This document shows positions 50,527 to 59,297 of a stretch of DNA of 64,000 bases, one piece after another. The stretch is from Gaiellaceae bacterium (GTDB taxonomy: Bacteria > Actinomycetota > Thermoleophilia > Gaiellales > Gaiellaceae). The notes beneath the pieces are model-generated. The model did no database searches and was not told the DNA's origin. It was given only the letters and a program-made list of their open reading frames with translations. Within the stretch, counting starts at the first letter, position 1. Each line of letters begins with the position of its first letter. The translations under genes were made by a program, and so were the position numbers. The stretch covers positions 2,108,001 through 2,172,000 of the forward strand of contig BPGK01000001.1 in assembly GCA_026002995.1 (NCBI GenBank), in the 5' to 3' direction.

Positions 50527-52005
50527 ATGATCTCGTCGATCTTCTGGATCGCCCAGGCCACCATCGAGGAGCTCGAGGAGCGGATCGCCCTCGACTCGGC
50601 GATCCTGGCCGAGACGTTCTACTTCTGGACCGTCGTCGTCATGTGGCTGATCCACGTCGGCTTCATGGCGTACGAGGGCGGCGCTTCGCGGCGCAAGAAC
50701 CTCATGTCGACGGCGATGAAGAACATCCTGACGATCGCCGTCGTCACGCCGACGTTCTACTACTTCGGCTGGTACATCTACGGCTGCTTCCAGGAGGGGT
50801 GGCCGAAGAACGGGCACGCGAGCCCGGCGGCAGCGGAGGGCTTCTGTGGAGCCTCGGCGCCGTGGTCCTCGGCGATGGGCCCGAACCTCCAGGACCACAT
50901 CACGGGCGTCTTCTTCCTCGCGTTCCTCCTCTTCTCCTGGACGACCGGCTCGATCATGTCGGGGGCCGTCATCGAGCGGATCCGACTGTCCGCGTACCTC
51001 ATCCTGACGGCGATCCTCGGCTCGGTCGTCTGGATCATGGACGCCGCCTGGGGCTGGAGCTCCGGCGGCTGGCTGCCCAGGCAGTTCGGTTTCCACGACG
51101 CGATCGCCTCCGGGGTCGTGCACGGGGTCGCCGGCGTCTTCGCCTTCGGCGTCCTCCTCAACCTCGGTCCGCGGATCGGGAAGTACACCGCCGACGGGCT
51201 CGCGAGGACCTTCCGGCCGCATAACACCCACCTCACGCTGATGGGGCTCATGCTGATCTTCACCGGCTTCTACGGCTTCTACGCGGCGTGCCTCGTCATC
51301 CAGTCGACCGTGTTCCCGGGCTGGCTGAACATCTACCTCTCGCCGACGACGCTCGGCGCCATCGCCTGGGTGATCACGATCGGCTTCGCCGGCGGGTTCA
51401 CGGGCGGCTGGTTCGCGAGCAAGGGCGACCCGTTCTGGACCCTCTCGGGTGGGCTGGCCGGCGTCATCTCGGTGTCGGCGGGGGCCGACGTGTACCACCC
51501 CTCGCTCGCGTACCTCCTCTCGATCACGGGCGGCATGGTCGCCGTGTGGTCGGGCACCTACATCGAGAAGCGGCTGCGCGTCGACGACGCGGTCGGCGCG
51601 GTCGCCGTCCACGGGGTCGCCGGCTTCTACGGTGTCCTGCTCGTCGGGATCTTCGCCGGCGGCTACCCCACGGGCATCAACAACGTCGAGTCCTCGCTCG
51701 GCGGCCAGCTCGTGGGGATTATGGCCTTCCTCCCGCTCGCCTTCCTGCCGGGCTACGTCGTGAGCTGGATCCTCAAGCGGATGAACCTGCTGCGCGTGCC
51801 TCCGGAGGTCGAGCTCGAGGGTCTCGACATGGCCGAGTTCCAGCAGGACTTCTACCCCGAGTTCGAGCGGGTGCCGGAGATCGTCATCGAGCCGGACGGC
51901 CGCGAGGTCGACGGCGCGCCGGTGCTGCTCGAGTCGTACTGGCAGACATCCGCCGACGGCAGGCCGGCGCGCGCCGGAGTCGGTGTTGGCGAAGAAAGGA
52001 GCTGA
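50527..52005 (+). CDS. Ammonium transporter (Amt family)
   Basis: 492 residues, ATG with GAGGAGG before it. Ten or eleven helices; family signatures include SGVVHGVAGVFAFG (first pore histidine), NTHLTLMGLMLIFTGFYGFYAA and VDDAVGAVAVHGVAGFYGVLLVG (second pore histidine). The N-terminus is short and the C-terminal about 60 residues hydrophilic. It should carry ammonium or methylammonium, matching the release of amines by the island. The next two genes follow within 20 nt. Confidence 0.85.
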   Translation: MISSIFWIAQATIEELEERIALDSAILAETFYFWTVVVMWLIHVGFMAYEGGASRRKNLMSTAMKNILTIAVVTPTFYYFGWYIYGCFQEGWPKNGHASPAAAEGFCGASAPWSSAMGPNLQDHITGVFFLAFLLFSWTTGSIMSGAVIERIRLSAYLILTAILGSVVWIMDAAWGWSSGGWLPRQFGFHDAIASGVVHGVAGVFAFGVLLNLGPRIGKYTADGLARTFRPHNTHLTLMGLMLIFTGFYGFYAACLVIQSTVFPGWLNIYLSPTTLGAIAWVITIGFAGGFTGGWFASKGDPFWTLSGGLAGVISVSAGADVYHPSLAYLLSITGGMVAVWSGTYIEKRLRVDDAVGAVAVHGVAGFYGVLLVGIFAGGYPTGINNVESSLGGQLVGIMAFLPLAFLPGYVVSWILKRMNLLRVPPEVELEGLDMAEFQQDFYPEFERVPEIVIEPDGREVDGAPVLLESYWQTSADGRPARAGVGVGEERS

Positions 52006-52008
52006 GCG

Positions 52009-52251
52009 ATGTTCGACGCGTTCCCGTACGACGAGTGGAGCGAGGACGTCGCCGAGTTCTGGACCTTCGGCGGCGGCGGCTCGACGGGCACCTGGATCAT
52101 GACGATCCTCGGCTTCGCGGTGATGCTCGTCGCGTTCTGGGGGTTCGTCATCCTCGAGAACCGCAAACTGACGCACCAGGCGAGCAGGCTGAAGGCGTCC
52201 GGCGCGCTCGATCGACCGCCCGAGTCGTCCACGACCGGGCACGAGGCCTAG
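52009..52251 (+). CDS. 80-aa single-helix membrane protein in the amt operon
   Basis: ATG 3 nt after the Amt stop. FDAFPYDEWSEDVAEFWTFGGGGSTG then a hydrophobic helix WIMTILGFAVMLVAFWGFVIL and a cytosolic tail with Lys/Arg and Ser/Thr. No recognised domain. Co-translated with the transporter and the next 50-aa protein, hence probably small subunits or regulators of it. Confidence 0.65.
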   Translation: MFDAFPYDEWSEDVAEFWTFGGGGSTGTWIMTILGFAVMLVAFWGFVILENRKLTHQASRLKASGALDRPPESSTTGHEA

Positions 52252-52264
52252 AGAGGAGAGGACG

Positions 52265-52417
52265 ATGGCTGGAAAGCAGATCGACTTCCCGCCGAACCAG
52301 AAGGAAGTCTCCTGGATCGCACCCGTCTCGCTCGTCGTCTCGCTCGTCTGCGCAGCGATCGTCGTGATCCTCCTGCTCGCGGGCGCCGAGGGGCCGTTCC
52401 TCGGGCCGTGGGGCTGA
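52265..52417 (+). CDS. 50-aa single-helix membrane protein in the amt operon
   Basis: Translated from ATG 52265 (GAGGAGGACG lies just upstream) to TGA at 52415: starts MAGKQIDFPPNQKEVSWIAP and has one helix (VSLVVSLVCAAIVVILLLAG), ending in FLGPWG. Too small for many gene finders. The third member of a four-gene run with the transporter; function unknown, likely a membrane accessory peptide. Confidence 0.65.
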   Translation: MAGKQIDFPPNQKEVSWIAPVSLVVSLVCAAIVVILLLAGAEGPFLGPWG

Positions 52418-52437
52418 AGGTAGGTAGTCCGGGGTAG

Positions 52438-52683
52438 ATGTCACGGCTCTACCTCCGCTGCGCCATTTGCAGCAGGCAGCAGGCGGACGGTCTGATCTCG
52501 AGCGCGATGTGGGGGAAGCTCGAGCTCCCTCCCGGCGTCGAGGTGGATCACCCCGCCCTCAAGGGCTCTGCCTTCCGCGCGTGCCCGACCTGCGTGCAGC
52601 GCCACCCGAACTGGGCGGCAAGCCTGCTCGAGTCGCTCGGTCTCAGCCTCCCCCACGATCACCGACGGGCCGGCACCGGATGA
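52438..52683 (+). CDS. Small zinc-ribbon protein
   Basis: 81 residues: CAICSRQQADG near the start and ACPTCVQRHPNW further on give two CxxC knuckles (about 9-12 and 50-53), a likely zinc ribbon. The rest is polar, ending DHRRAGTG. ATG 21 nt after the 50-aa gene. No family recognised; could bind nucleic acid or a partner protein. Confidence 0.55.
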   Translation: MSRLYLRCAICSRQQADGLISSAMWGKLELPPGVEVDHPALKGSAFRACPTCVQRHPNWAASLLESLGLSLPHDHRRAGTG

Positions 52684-52720
52684 CGTGCGCTCGCTCCCAC
52701 CGACCCCTGGAGGCTCCGTG

Positions 52721-53104
52721 ATGAACATCCTGCTCGCCTACAACGACACCGACTCCTCGAACCGGGCGCTCGAGCGAGCAGCCCAGCTCGCGGAGCTCAC
52801 CGGTGCGAGGGTCGTGGTGACGAGCGTGACGCCCGTCGTCATCGGCGCGGCATCGGGAGAGCCGGGCCCCGAGCTCCAGAAGGCAGGCGAGACGCTACGC
52901 AGCCGCGGGCTCGAGGTGGAGCTCGTCGAGGCGATCGGAGACATCCCCGCGGCGATCGTCGAGGTGGCGGAGAGCCGGAACGTCGACCTCATCGTCCTCG
53001 GCACACGCGAGCCGAGCCAGGTGGAGCGCATGCTGGGACACAGCGTGAGCGAGTCGGTGCAGCGCATGGCGCACTGCGACGTGCTCATCGTCCACCCGCG
53101 CTGA
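52721..53104 (+). CDS. Universal stress protein (UspA family)
   Basis: 127 residues from ATG 52721 with GGAGG 9 nt before. ILLAYNDTDSSNRALERAAQLAELTGARVVVTSVTP, then VDLIVLGTREPSQVERMLGHSVSESVQRMAHCDVLIVHP contains the ATP-binding G-2-G-type loop of UspA. A stress or regulatory protein; its link to the transporter genes is only proximity. Ends 27 nt before the convergent formate-H4folate ligase. Confidence 0.88.
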   Translation: MNILLAYNDTDSSNRALERAAQLAELTGARVVVTSVTPVVIGAASGEPGPELQKAGETLRSRGLEVELVEAIGDIPAAIVEVAESRNVDLIVLGTREPSQVERMLGHSVSESVQRMAHCDVLIVHPR

Positions 53105-53131
53105 CGGGCGGGCCAACTCGGGCGGCGCGAC

Positions 53132-54799
53132 TCAGAAGAGCCCGACCGTGCGCCCCTCGGCGTCGATATCGATGCCGACCGCGGCCGGCGTCTTGCCGAG
53201 CCCGGGCATCGTCATCATCTCGCCGCAGAGCGCCACGATCCAGCCGGCGCCCGTGTAGGGACGGAGGTCACGCACGGTGACCGTGAATCCCGTCGGGGCA
53301 TTCAAGAGCTTCGGGTCGTCGGAGAGCGAGAGGTGGGTCTTCGCCATGCAGATCGGGAGCTCGCCGAGGCCGGCCGCCGCGAGCTCGGCAGCCTTGCGCT
53401 TCGCGACCGGCGAGAGCTCGACGCCGTCTGCGCCGTAGACGCGGGTCGCGATCGCCTCGATCTTCTCCTCGATCGTCGCCTCGAGCGGGTAGAGGAAGCG
53501 GAAGTCACTCGGCTGCTCCGCGGCGTCGACGACCGCCTCGGCGAGCGCCGCGGCGCCTTTGCCTCCGTCCTCGAAGGCCGTGTTCACCTCTGCCGCGTAC
53601 GCACCGTGCTGGAGCGCGAGAGAGCGCACGAGGTCGAGCTCCTCCTGCGTGTCGGTCGGGAACTTGTTCACGGCGACGACCGCCTGCAGGCCGAAGCTGC
53701 GGATGTTGGCGATGTGGCGGGCGAGGTTCGCAGAGCCGGCCTCGATCGCCGCCAGCCCGCCCTCGACACCGCCCCCGTGGTGCTGCAGCGCGCGCACGGT
53801 CGCGACGAGGACGACCGCGTTCGGCCGCAGATTCCCCGCCCGGCAGACGATGTCGAAGAACTTCTCCATCCCGAGGTCGGAGGCGAACCCCGACTCGGTC
53901 ACCACGTACTCCCCGAGCTTCAACGCCACGCGGTCGGCAACGAGGGAGTTGTTGCCGTGCGCGATGTTCGCGAACGGCCCGCAGTGGACGAACGCGGGCT
54001 GGCCCTCGAGCGTCTGGACGAGGTTCGGCTTGATCGCGTCCTTGAGGAGCACCGCCATCGAGCCCGCCGCCCGCAGCTGCTCCGCCGTCACGGGCTCCCC
54101 GTCCACCGTCTGGCCAATGGTGATGCGCCCGAGACGCTCGCGCAGGTCGGCCAGGTCACGGGCGACGGCGACGAGCGCCATCACCTCGCTGGCCGCGGTG
54201 ATGTCGAAGCCGGTCTCGCGCGGCGAACCGTGGGCGCGCCCGCCGAGACCGGTCACGACGTTCCGGAGGTTCCGATCGTTCATGTCCAGGCAGCGCCGCC
54301 ACGAGATGGAGAGCGGATCGATCCGGAGCTCGTTGCCGGCGTGGATGTGCGCGTCGATCATCGCCGCGAGCAGGTTGTTCGCCGCGGTGATCGCGTGGAT
54401 GTCGCCGGTGAAGTGCAGGTTCAGGCTCTCCATCGGCACGACCTGCGCGTAGCCGCCGCCCGCAGCGCCGCCCTTCACCCCGAACACCGGGCCGAGCGAC
54501 GCCTCGCGGAGGCAGAGCACAGGCTTGCGCCCGATCGCGCCGAGCCCCTGCGTGAGCGAGACCGAGGTCGTGGTCTTCCCCTCTCCCGCCGGTGTCGGGG
54601 TGATCGCCGTGACGTTGATCAGCTTCGCGTCGGGTCGATCCGCGAGCCGCTCGAGAACGGAGAGATCGACCTTCGCCTGGTAGCGCCCGTACTGCTCGAC
54701 CTCGTCCGGCTCGAGACCCGCGGCCGCAGCGATCTCGGTGATCGGTCGGAGAGTCGCGCGCTGCGCGATCTCGAGACTAGACGGCATTGGCGAGGTCAT
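53132..54799 (-). CDS. fhs: Formate-tetrahydrofolate ligase
   Basis: 555 residues; ATG at 54799 with AAGGAGG ideally placed. TPTPAGEGKTT (67-77) is the ATP loop; FTGDIHAITAANNLLAAMIDAHIH, NDRNLRNVVTGLGG and FANIAHGNNSLVADRVAL are strongly conserved family stretches. It adds formate to H4folate (formyl-H4folate) or, running backward, makes ATP from formyl-H4folate. In this setting it connects free formate with the C1 pool from demethylation. Downstream of the sox genes in the same direction, separated by a repeat-bearing spacer. Confidence 0.96.
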   Translation of the reverse strand: MTSPMPSSLEIAQRATLRPITEIAAAAGLEPDEVEQYGRYQAKVDLSVLERLADRPDAKLINVTAITPTPAGEGKTTTSVSLTQGLGAIGRKPVLCLREASLGPVFGVKGGAAGGGYAQVVPMESLNLHFTGDIHAITAANNLLAAMIDAHIHAGNELRIDPLSISWRRCLDMNDRNLRNVVTGLGGRAHGSPRETGFDITAASEVMALVAVARDLADLRERLGRITIGQTVDGEPVTAEQLRAAGSMAVLLKDAIKPNLVQTLEGQPAFVHCGPFANIAHGNNSLVADRVALKLGEYVVTESGFASDLGMEKFFDIVCRAGNLRPNAVVLVATVRALQHHGGGVEGGLAAIEAGSANLARHIANIRSFGLQAVVAVNKFPTDTQEELDLVRSLALQHGAYAAEVNTAFEDGGKGAAALAEAVVDAAEQPSDFRFLYPLEATIEEKIEAIATRVYGADGVELSPVAKRKAAELAAAGLGELPICMAKTHLSLSDDPKLLNAPTGFTVTVRDLRPYTGAGWIVALCGEMMTMPGLGKTPAAVGIDIDAEGRTVGLF

Positions 54800-54852
54800 C
54801 GGTCCTCCTTGACGAGAGCGAGGTCGAGAGAACGGGTGAAGGGGAGGTCGCG

Positions 54853-54918
54853 GGCGAGGCGCGCCTCGCCGAGCCGCAGTGGGCATGCGATCCGTAGGGG
54901 CGACCCCTGGGTCGCCCC
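54853..54918. repeat. Palindromes in the spacer between soxB and fhs
   Basis: GGCGAGGCGCGCCTCGCC (54853-54870) is a perfect 18-bp palindrome; GGGGCGACCC-CT-GGGTCGCCCC (54897-54918) a 10-bp-stem hairpin preceded by CGTA, resembling the hairpin at 45634-45653. Either could end transcription from soxB; the similarity suggests a repeat family. The 162-nt spacer has no other feature apart from the fhs ribosome site. Confidence 0.55.
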
Positions 54919-54961
54919 GGTACCCAAGACGCAGGCGAGGCGGGATCCGCGCAACCAGTGG

Positions 54962-56176
54962 TCAATGGCTCACCGCCGCGGCAGCCAGCTCGGAGACGAG
55001 GGTGTCCGTGTAGAACCGCTCGAGGGCAAAGGGCGCGATGAGCGCGGGCGTCTTCTGAGTCGCCACGAGCTCGGCCAGCGTCACCCCGACGATCGGCGCA
55101 GCCTTGAACCCGTACGTCCCCCAGCCGGCGGAGACGTGGAAGTTCTCGATCTCCGTCTTGCCGAGGATCGGGCTGTAGTCGGGCGAGAGGTCGCAAAGCC
55201 CGGTCCACGTCCGGAGCACCTTCGTCTTCTCGAGCTGCGGGAAGAGCTCGAGCGCGTGGCGGGCGGAGTACTCGAGGAACGAGAGCGTGCCCGTGCTCTT
55301 GTACGTCGTGTACGGCTCGATCTCGGCGCCGATCAGGAACTCGCCGCGATCTGTCTGGGAGACGTACACGTGGAGCTGCGACGAGACGATGATGACGTCG
55401 AGGAACGGCTTCAGCGGCTCCGTGACGAAGGCCTGCAGGATGTGGGTCGTGATCGGCAGGCGGAGGCCGGCGAGCTTGCCGACGAGCGACGACCAGCCTG
55501 CCGTCGCGCTCACGACCTGCCCGCACTCGACTCGCCCACGGGTCGTCTCGACGGCCACGATCCGGTCACCCGAGCGCTCGAAGCCCGTGACCTCGGTGTA
55601 CGGATGGATCTCAACGCCGAGCCGGTCGGCTCCGCGCGCGTACGCCCACACGACCGCGTCGTGACGGATGATTCCGCCGGGAGGGTGGTAGAGCGCGCCG
55701 AGGATCGGATACGCCGGCTTGTCCGAGAGGTCGAGCTCGGGGCAGAGCTCACGAATCCGGTCGGGTCCGATGACCTCCGAGCGGATGCCGAGGAGCTTGT
55801 TCACCTCCGCGCGCTCCTGCGCGACCACGAGCCCACGATCCGAGTGGGCGAGCGTCAGGTGCCCGTGCTGCGAGAACATGAGGTTGAAGTCGAGCTCGGA
55901 CGAGAGCCGCTCGTACAGCCGCACGCTCTCGCGGTAGAAGGCGGCACCCTCGGGGGTGCGGTAGTTCGCGCGGATGATGGTCGTGTTCCGGCCCGAGGCG
56001 CCCGAGCCGATGTACGAGCGCTCGAGGATGCAGACATCCTTCACCCCGTGGTGCTTCGCGAGGTAGTACGCCGTCGCGAGGCCGTGCGAGCCGCCGCCGA
56101 CGATGACGACGTCGTAGCGGCGCTTGAGGTCGCCGCGCGGCCGCCACATCCGCTTCGGGAAGAAGATCTCCCTCAT
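54962..56176 (-). CDS. soxB: Sarcosine oxidase beta subunit / N-methylglutamate dehydrogenase subunit A (SoxB type)
   Basis: 404 residues. [47 protein letters not shown], and GGIIRHDAVVWAYARGADRLG, whose RHD matches the covalent FMN histidine of heterotetrameric sarcosine oxidase. C-terminal GWGTYGFKAAPIVG completes the flavin fold. With SoxA, SoxD and SoxG it would oxidise sarcosine to glycine plus a C1 on H4folate; the closely related Mgd complex does the same with N-methylglutamate. The gene order here (D-A-G-B) differs from the usual B-D-A-G. Overlaps soxG by 4 nt. Confidence 0.9.
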   Translation of the reverse strand: MREIFFPKRMWRPRGDLKRRYDVVIVGGGSHGLATAYYLAKHHGVKDVCILERSYIGSGASGRNTTIIRANYRTPEGAAFYRESVRLYERLSSELDFNLMFSQHGHLTLAHSDRGLVVAQERAEVNKLLGIRSEVIGPDRIRELCPELDLSDKPAYPILGALYHPPGGIIRHDAVVWAYARGADRLGVEIHPYTEVTGFERSGDRIVAVETTRGRVECGQVVSATAGWSSLVGKLAGLRLPITTHILQAFVTEPLKPFLDVIIVSSQLHVYVSQTDRGEFLIGAEIEPYTTYKSTGTLSFLEYSARHALELFPQLEKTKVLRTWTGLCDLSPDYSPILGKTEIENFHVSAGWGTYGFKAAPIVGVTLAELVATQKTPALIAPFALERFYTDTLVSELAAAAVSH

Positions 56177-56703
56177 GCGCCCCCCTCGCTACTCGCCGCC
56201 GTCTCCAGCGCCTGCAACCCGTCGAGCGCGTCCAGCACCGCGAGCACGACGTCGTGTCCGAGCTCCTGTGCGACGTAGATCCGGAACCGGTCGCCGTCGT
56301 CCCGCAGGACGATCGCCGGCACGCGGAGGAAGAGCGGGCCGGCGGCGGGAAGCCGCTCGAGGTCGAGGTCGGTCAGCCTGCGCATGAGCCTCTCGCCCCG
56401 AACGGCGAAGCCCGCGTAGCCTCCCGTGACGTCGTAGGCCCGGACGCCCGCAGCACGCAGGCGCTCGACGGCCGCGAGCGGGTCGCTCGTGAGCAGGAAC
56501 GCCCGTCGTGGGGTGAGCCGGATGAGCTCCTCCCCTTCCGCCGGCTCGACCCGGTCGGCGTCGCCGCGGATCTCCACCTTGCCCTGAGCGGAGAGATCCT
56601 CGACGAGCGCGGGGTCGATGCCCGCAAGGGCGCGTGCGAGCGGCGAGACGAGCACGTCCGGGTCGCACCGCGACGGAGAGAGGAAGTCCAGGGTCACGCT
56701 CAT
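56173..56703 (-). CDS. soxG: Sarcosine oxidase gamma subunit (SoxG type)
   Basis: 176 residues from ATG 56703. A GcvT-like small subunit: EELIRLTPRRAFLLTSDPLAAVERLRAAGVRAYDVTGGYAGFAVRG and LPAAGPLFLRVPAIVLRDDGDRFRIYVAQELGHDVVLAVLDALDG fit SoxG. Both ends overlap neighbours by 4 nt (soxA before, soxB after), so the four sox genes are translated as one block. SoxG is poorly conserved; assignment rests mainly on this position. Confidence 0.82.
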   Translation of the reverse strand: MSVTLDFLSPSRCDPDVLVSPLARALAGIDPALVEDLSAQGKVEIRGDADRVEPAEGEELIRLTPRRAFLLTSDPLAAVERLRAAGVRAYDVTGGYAGFAVRGERLMRRLTDLDLERLPAAGPLFLRVPAIVLRDDGDRFRIYVAQELGHDVVLAVLDALDGLQALETAASSEGGA

Positions 56704-59297
56704 GCGCGCATCCTCTCTCCCGCCGGATCGTAGAACGGCCCATGCGCGACCCGGGCGCCGACGAGACGTCGATCGACCCGCACCTCGAACCGCGTTCCCT
56801 CCTCGGCGCGGTCGGGCGGCAGCCACGCGAGGCCGATGACTCCGCCGACGGCCTCGCTCCGGCGCGCGCTCGTCACGCGGCCGGCAGGACGCCCCTCGAC
56901 CACGATCTGCGCGCCCTCGACGGGCAGTACGTCCTCCTCCATCCGGAACCCGACGAGCCGCTCGCGCTCGGGGCGCTCCGCGAAGTGCTCGAGCGCGAGC
57001 TTGCCGACGAAGTCGTCCTTGTCCATCTTCGGAAGCCACTGCATCCCCGCCGAGAGGAGGTTCGACTCGGAGTCGGTGTCCTGGCCGACGATGATGTGGC
57101 CCTTCTCGAGGCGCAGCACCCGCTGCGGCTCGAGGCCGAACGGGCGAGCGCCCTCGGCCACGAGACGGTCCCACACGTGCTCGCCGGCCGGGCTCGGGAA
57201 GTGGAGCTCGTAGCCGAGCTCACCGACGAACCCGATGCGGAGGGCGAGACAGGGCACCCCCGCGACGACGAGGGCCTTCGCGTCGAGGTAGCGGAAGGAC
57301 TCGGCCGACACGACGTCCGGATCGTCGACGAGCCGTCCCAGCGCCTCGCGGGCCCGCGGGCCGGCGAGGTTCAGCGCCGCGAGCGCCCCGGTGACGTTGA
57401 CGATCTCCGCGTCGTAGCCCCACACCGCGTTCCACCACTCGAACCACGCGGTCACCGAGTCCGCCCCGGTCGAGGTCGTCGTCACGTAGTAGAGGTCGTC
57501 GGCGAGGCGTGCGACCGTCCCGTCGTCCATGATCCGGCCGGCGTCCGAGGTGAGGACGCCGTAGCGGATGCGGCCCGGCCGGAGGTCGCCGAAGCGGTTC
57601 GGGTAGAGCCGCTCGAGGAGGTCGGCCGCCTCCGGGCCCTCGACCAGGATCTTGCCGAGGGTCGACACGTCGATCACGCCGAGGGAGTCGTGGACGGCGC
57701 GGACCTCGTCCTCCGGCCGCTCGCCGTAGGCGTACGGTCGCTTCCACGGCCCGGCCCACATCATGCGCGCCCCCGCCTCCTCGTGGCGGAAGTGGACGGA
57801 GGTCCGGCGCGCAGGCTCGAAGTGGCGTCCAGCGAGGACACCCAGCTCGACGGGAGCCCACGGGGGCCGGGCGGTCGTCGTGCCGACGGCGGCCTCGCCA
57901 ACTCCCGTCGCTTGGGCGTACAGACGGATCGATGCGAGCTGGCAGAGCTTCCCCTGGCACGGGCCCATCGTCACGGTCGTGTACCGCTTCGCGAGCTCGA
58001 TTGAGTCGAACCCCTCGTCGATCGCACGGGCGATGTCCTTCGTCGTGACGTCCTCGCACACGCAGACGAAGCACTTGTCGCCGCCCGCGCCCTTCGTCGT
58101 CCGGACCGGGTCGACGGTCACGCAGTCTTCTCCCGTCACGGATCCGACCGCCTCGACCCCGGCAGGAAGATTTGTGGGCACGAAGATGCCGCGGCTCTCG
58201 TCGTACTCGACGCGGGCGCCGGCCTGCGCGAGGAGCGAGTACGCGGGTTGCCGGCCGGCGGAGGCGACGACGAGGTCGCAGTCGACCTTCCGGCCGTCGA
58301 CCGAGACGGCGGCCACCCGCCCCTTGCGCCCGTGGGCCTCGATCCGCCGCGCAGGCGTCGAGGTGAGATCGACGACCTCTGGCACCGCGACTCCGACCTC
58401 GCGGAGCTCCCCCGCGATCTCGAGGTCCTCCTCCCCCGCGGCGATCACAACCGCCCGGGAGCCGGGCGCGATCGCGAAGTCGCGCACGAGCCGCCGGACG
58501 CCGCCGGGCAGCATGACTCCGACGAGGTCGTTGCCCGGGAAGACGAGCGGCTGGTCGAGGGCGCCCGCGGCGACGACGATGCGCTCCGCGCGAAACCGAT
58601 GCAACACCGAGCCGGCGACGACCGGAACGAGGCCGCCCTCCCAGATCCCGAGCGCACGTGCTGGAGCGAGGACCTCAACCCCCTCGAGCTCGTGACCCAC
58701 GAGGTCGGCGGTCTCGTCCACGAGCACGACATCGGGGCCGAGCGCGGCGGCAGCGAGCGCCGCGGCGCGCCCGGCCTCACCGCCGCCGACGACGAGCACG
58801 CGGGCGCGCCGATGCTCGACGTCGTAGCGCGTATGGCCCGCCCCGTCCTTGCGCAGCCTGCCGAGGCCGGCGAGGTTCCGGAGCACCTTCTCGTAGACCG
58901 GCCACAGGCGCCGCGGACGGATCATCGTCCGGTAGTAGAAGCCGACCGGTGTGAACGGGCCGCCGATCTTGTCGGTGATCGAGAGCACGTCGCGCTCGAG
59001 GGAGCCCCACACGTTCTGCGGCTCGACGACGGCGCCATCCCGGATCGGCTCGACGCAGACGCGTACGTTCGGCACGCCATCCACGGTCATCAGGCAGTTC
59101 GGGCAGTGGCCGGAGCAGCAGAGGAGGCCGCGAGGCCGGTGGTACTTGAACGAGCGCGAGAAGATCCGCTGCCCGTGAGCAAAGAGCGCGGAGCCGATCG
59201 TGTCCCCCGCGTACCCACCCACGACCTTCCCGTCGAAGGTGAAGAGGATGCGCTGGGAGCGGTCGATGCGCTCCCGCGGCTGCGGCGGAAGCCTCAC
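56700..59297 (-). CDS. soxA: Sarcosine oxidase alpha subunit (SoxA type)
   Basis: 865 residues, GTG 59297 overlapping the soxD stop (GTGA). N-terminal ferredoxin-like part with C60, C61, C65, C68 (LCCSGHCPNC); NAD/FAD pyridine-nucleotide domain (VLVVGGGEAGRAAALAAAALGPDVVLVDE, ASAGRQPAYSLL); a BFD-like [2Fe-2S] segment (CFVCVCEDVTTKDI, CQGKLC); then GcvT (YGERPEDEVRAVHDSLGVIDVSTLGKILVEGPEA, IGFVGELGYELHFP) with GcvT C-terminal. It forms methylene-H4folate from the imine made by SoxB. Slightly shorter than most SoxA (about 960-1000). Confidence 0.92.
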   Translation of the reverse strand: MRLPPQPRERIDRSQRILFTFDGKVVGGYAGDTIGSALFAHGQRIFSRSFKYHRPRGLLCCSGHCPNCLMTVDGVPNVRVCVEPIRDGAVVEPQNVWGSLERDVLSITDKIGGPFTPVGFYYRTMIRPRRLWPVYEKVLRNLAGLGRLRKDGAGHTRYDVEHRRARVLVVGGGEAGRAAALAAAALGPDVVLVDETADLVGHELEGVEVLAPARALGIWEGGLVPVVAGSVLHRFRAERIVVAAGALDQPLVFPGNDLVGVMLPGGVRRLVRDFAIAPGSRAVVIAAGEEDLEIAGELREVGVAVPEVVDLTSTPARRIEAHGRKGRVAAVSVDGRKVDCDLVVASAGRQPAYSLLAQAGARVEYDESRGIFVPTNLPAGVEAVGSVTGEDCVTVDPVRTTKGAGGDKCFVCVCEDVTTKDIARAIDEGFDSIELAKRYTTVTMGPCQGKLCQLASIRLYAQATGVGEAAVGTTTARPPWAPVELGVLAGRHFEPARRTSVHFRHEEAGARMMWAGPWKRPYAYGERPEDEVRAVHDSLGVIDVSTLGKILVEGPEAADLLERLYPNRFGDLRPGRIRYGVLTSDAGRIMDDGTVARLADDLYYVTTTSTGADSVTAWFEWWNAVWGYDAEIVNVTGALAALNLAGPRAREALGRLVDDPDVVSAESFRYLDAKALVVAGVPCLALRIGFVGELGYELHFPSPAGEHVWDRLVAEGARPFGLEPQRVLRLEKGHIIVGQDTDSESNLLSAGMQWLPKMDKDDFVGKLALEHFAERPERERLVGFRMEEDVLPVEGAQIVVEGRPAGRVTSARRSEAVGGVIGLAWLPPDRAEEGTRFEVRVDRRLVGARVAHGPFYDPAGERMRA

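Noticed and set aside
53132-54886. Longer start for formate-H4folate ligase
   Set aside because: Residues before ATG 54799 are a basic low-complexity run, and AAGGAGG precisely precedes 54799.
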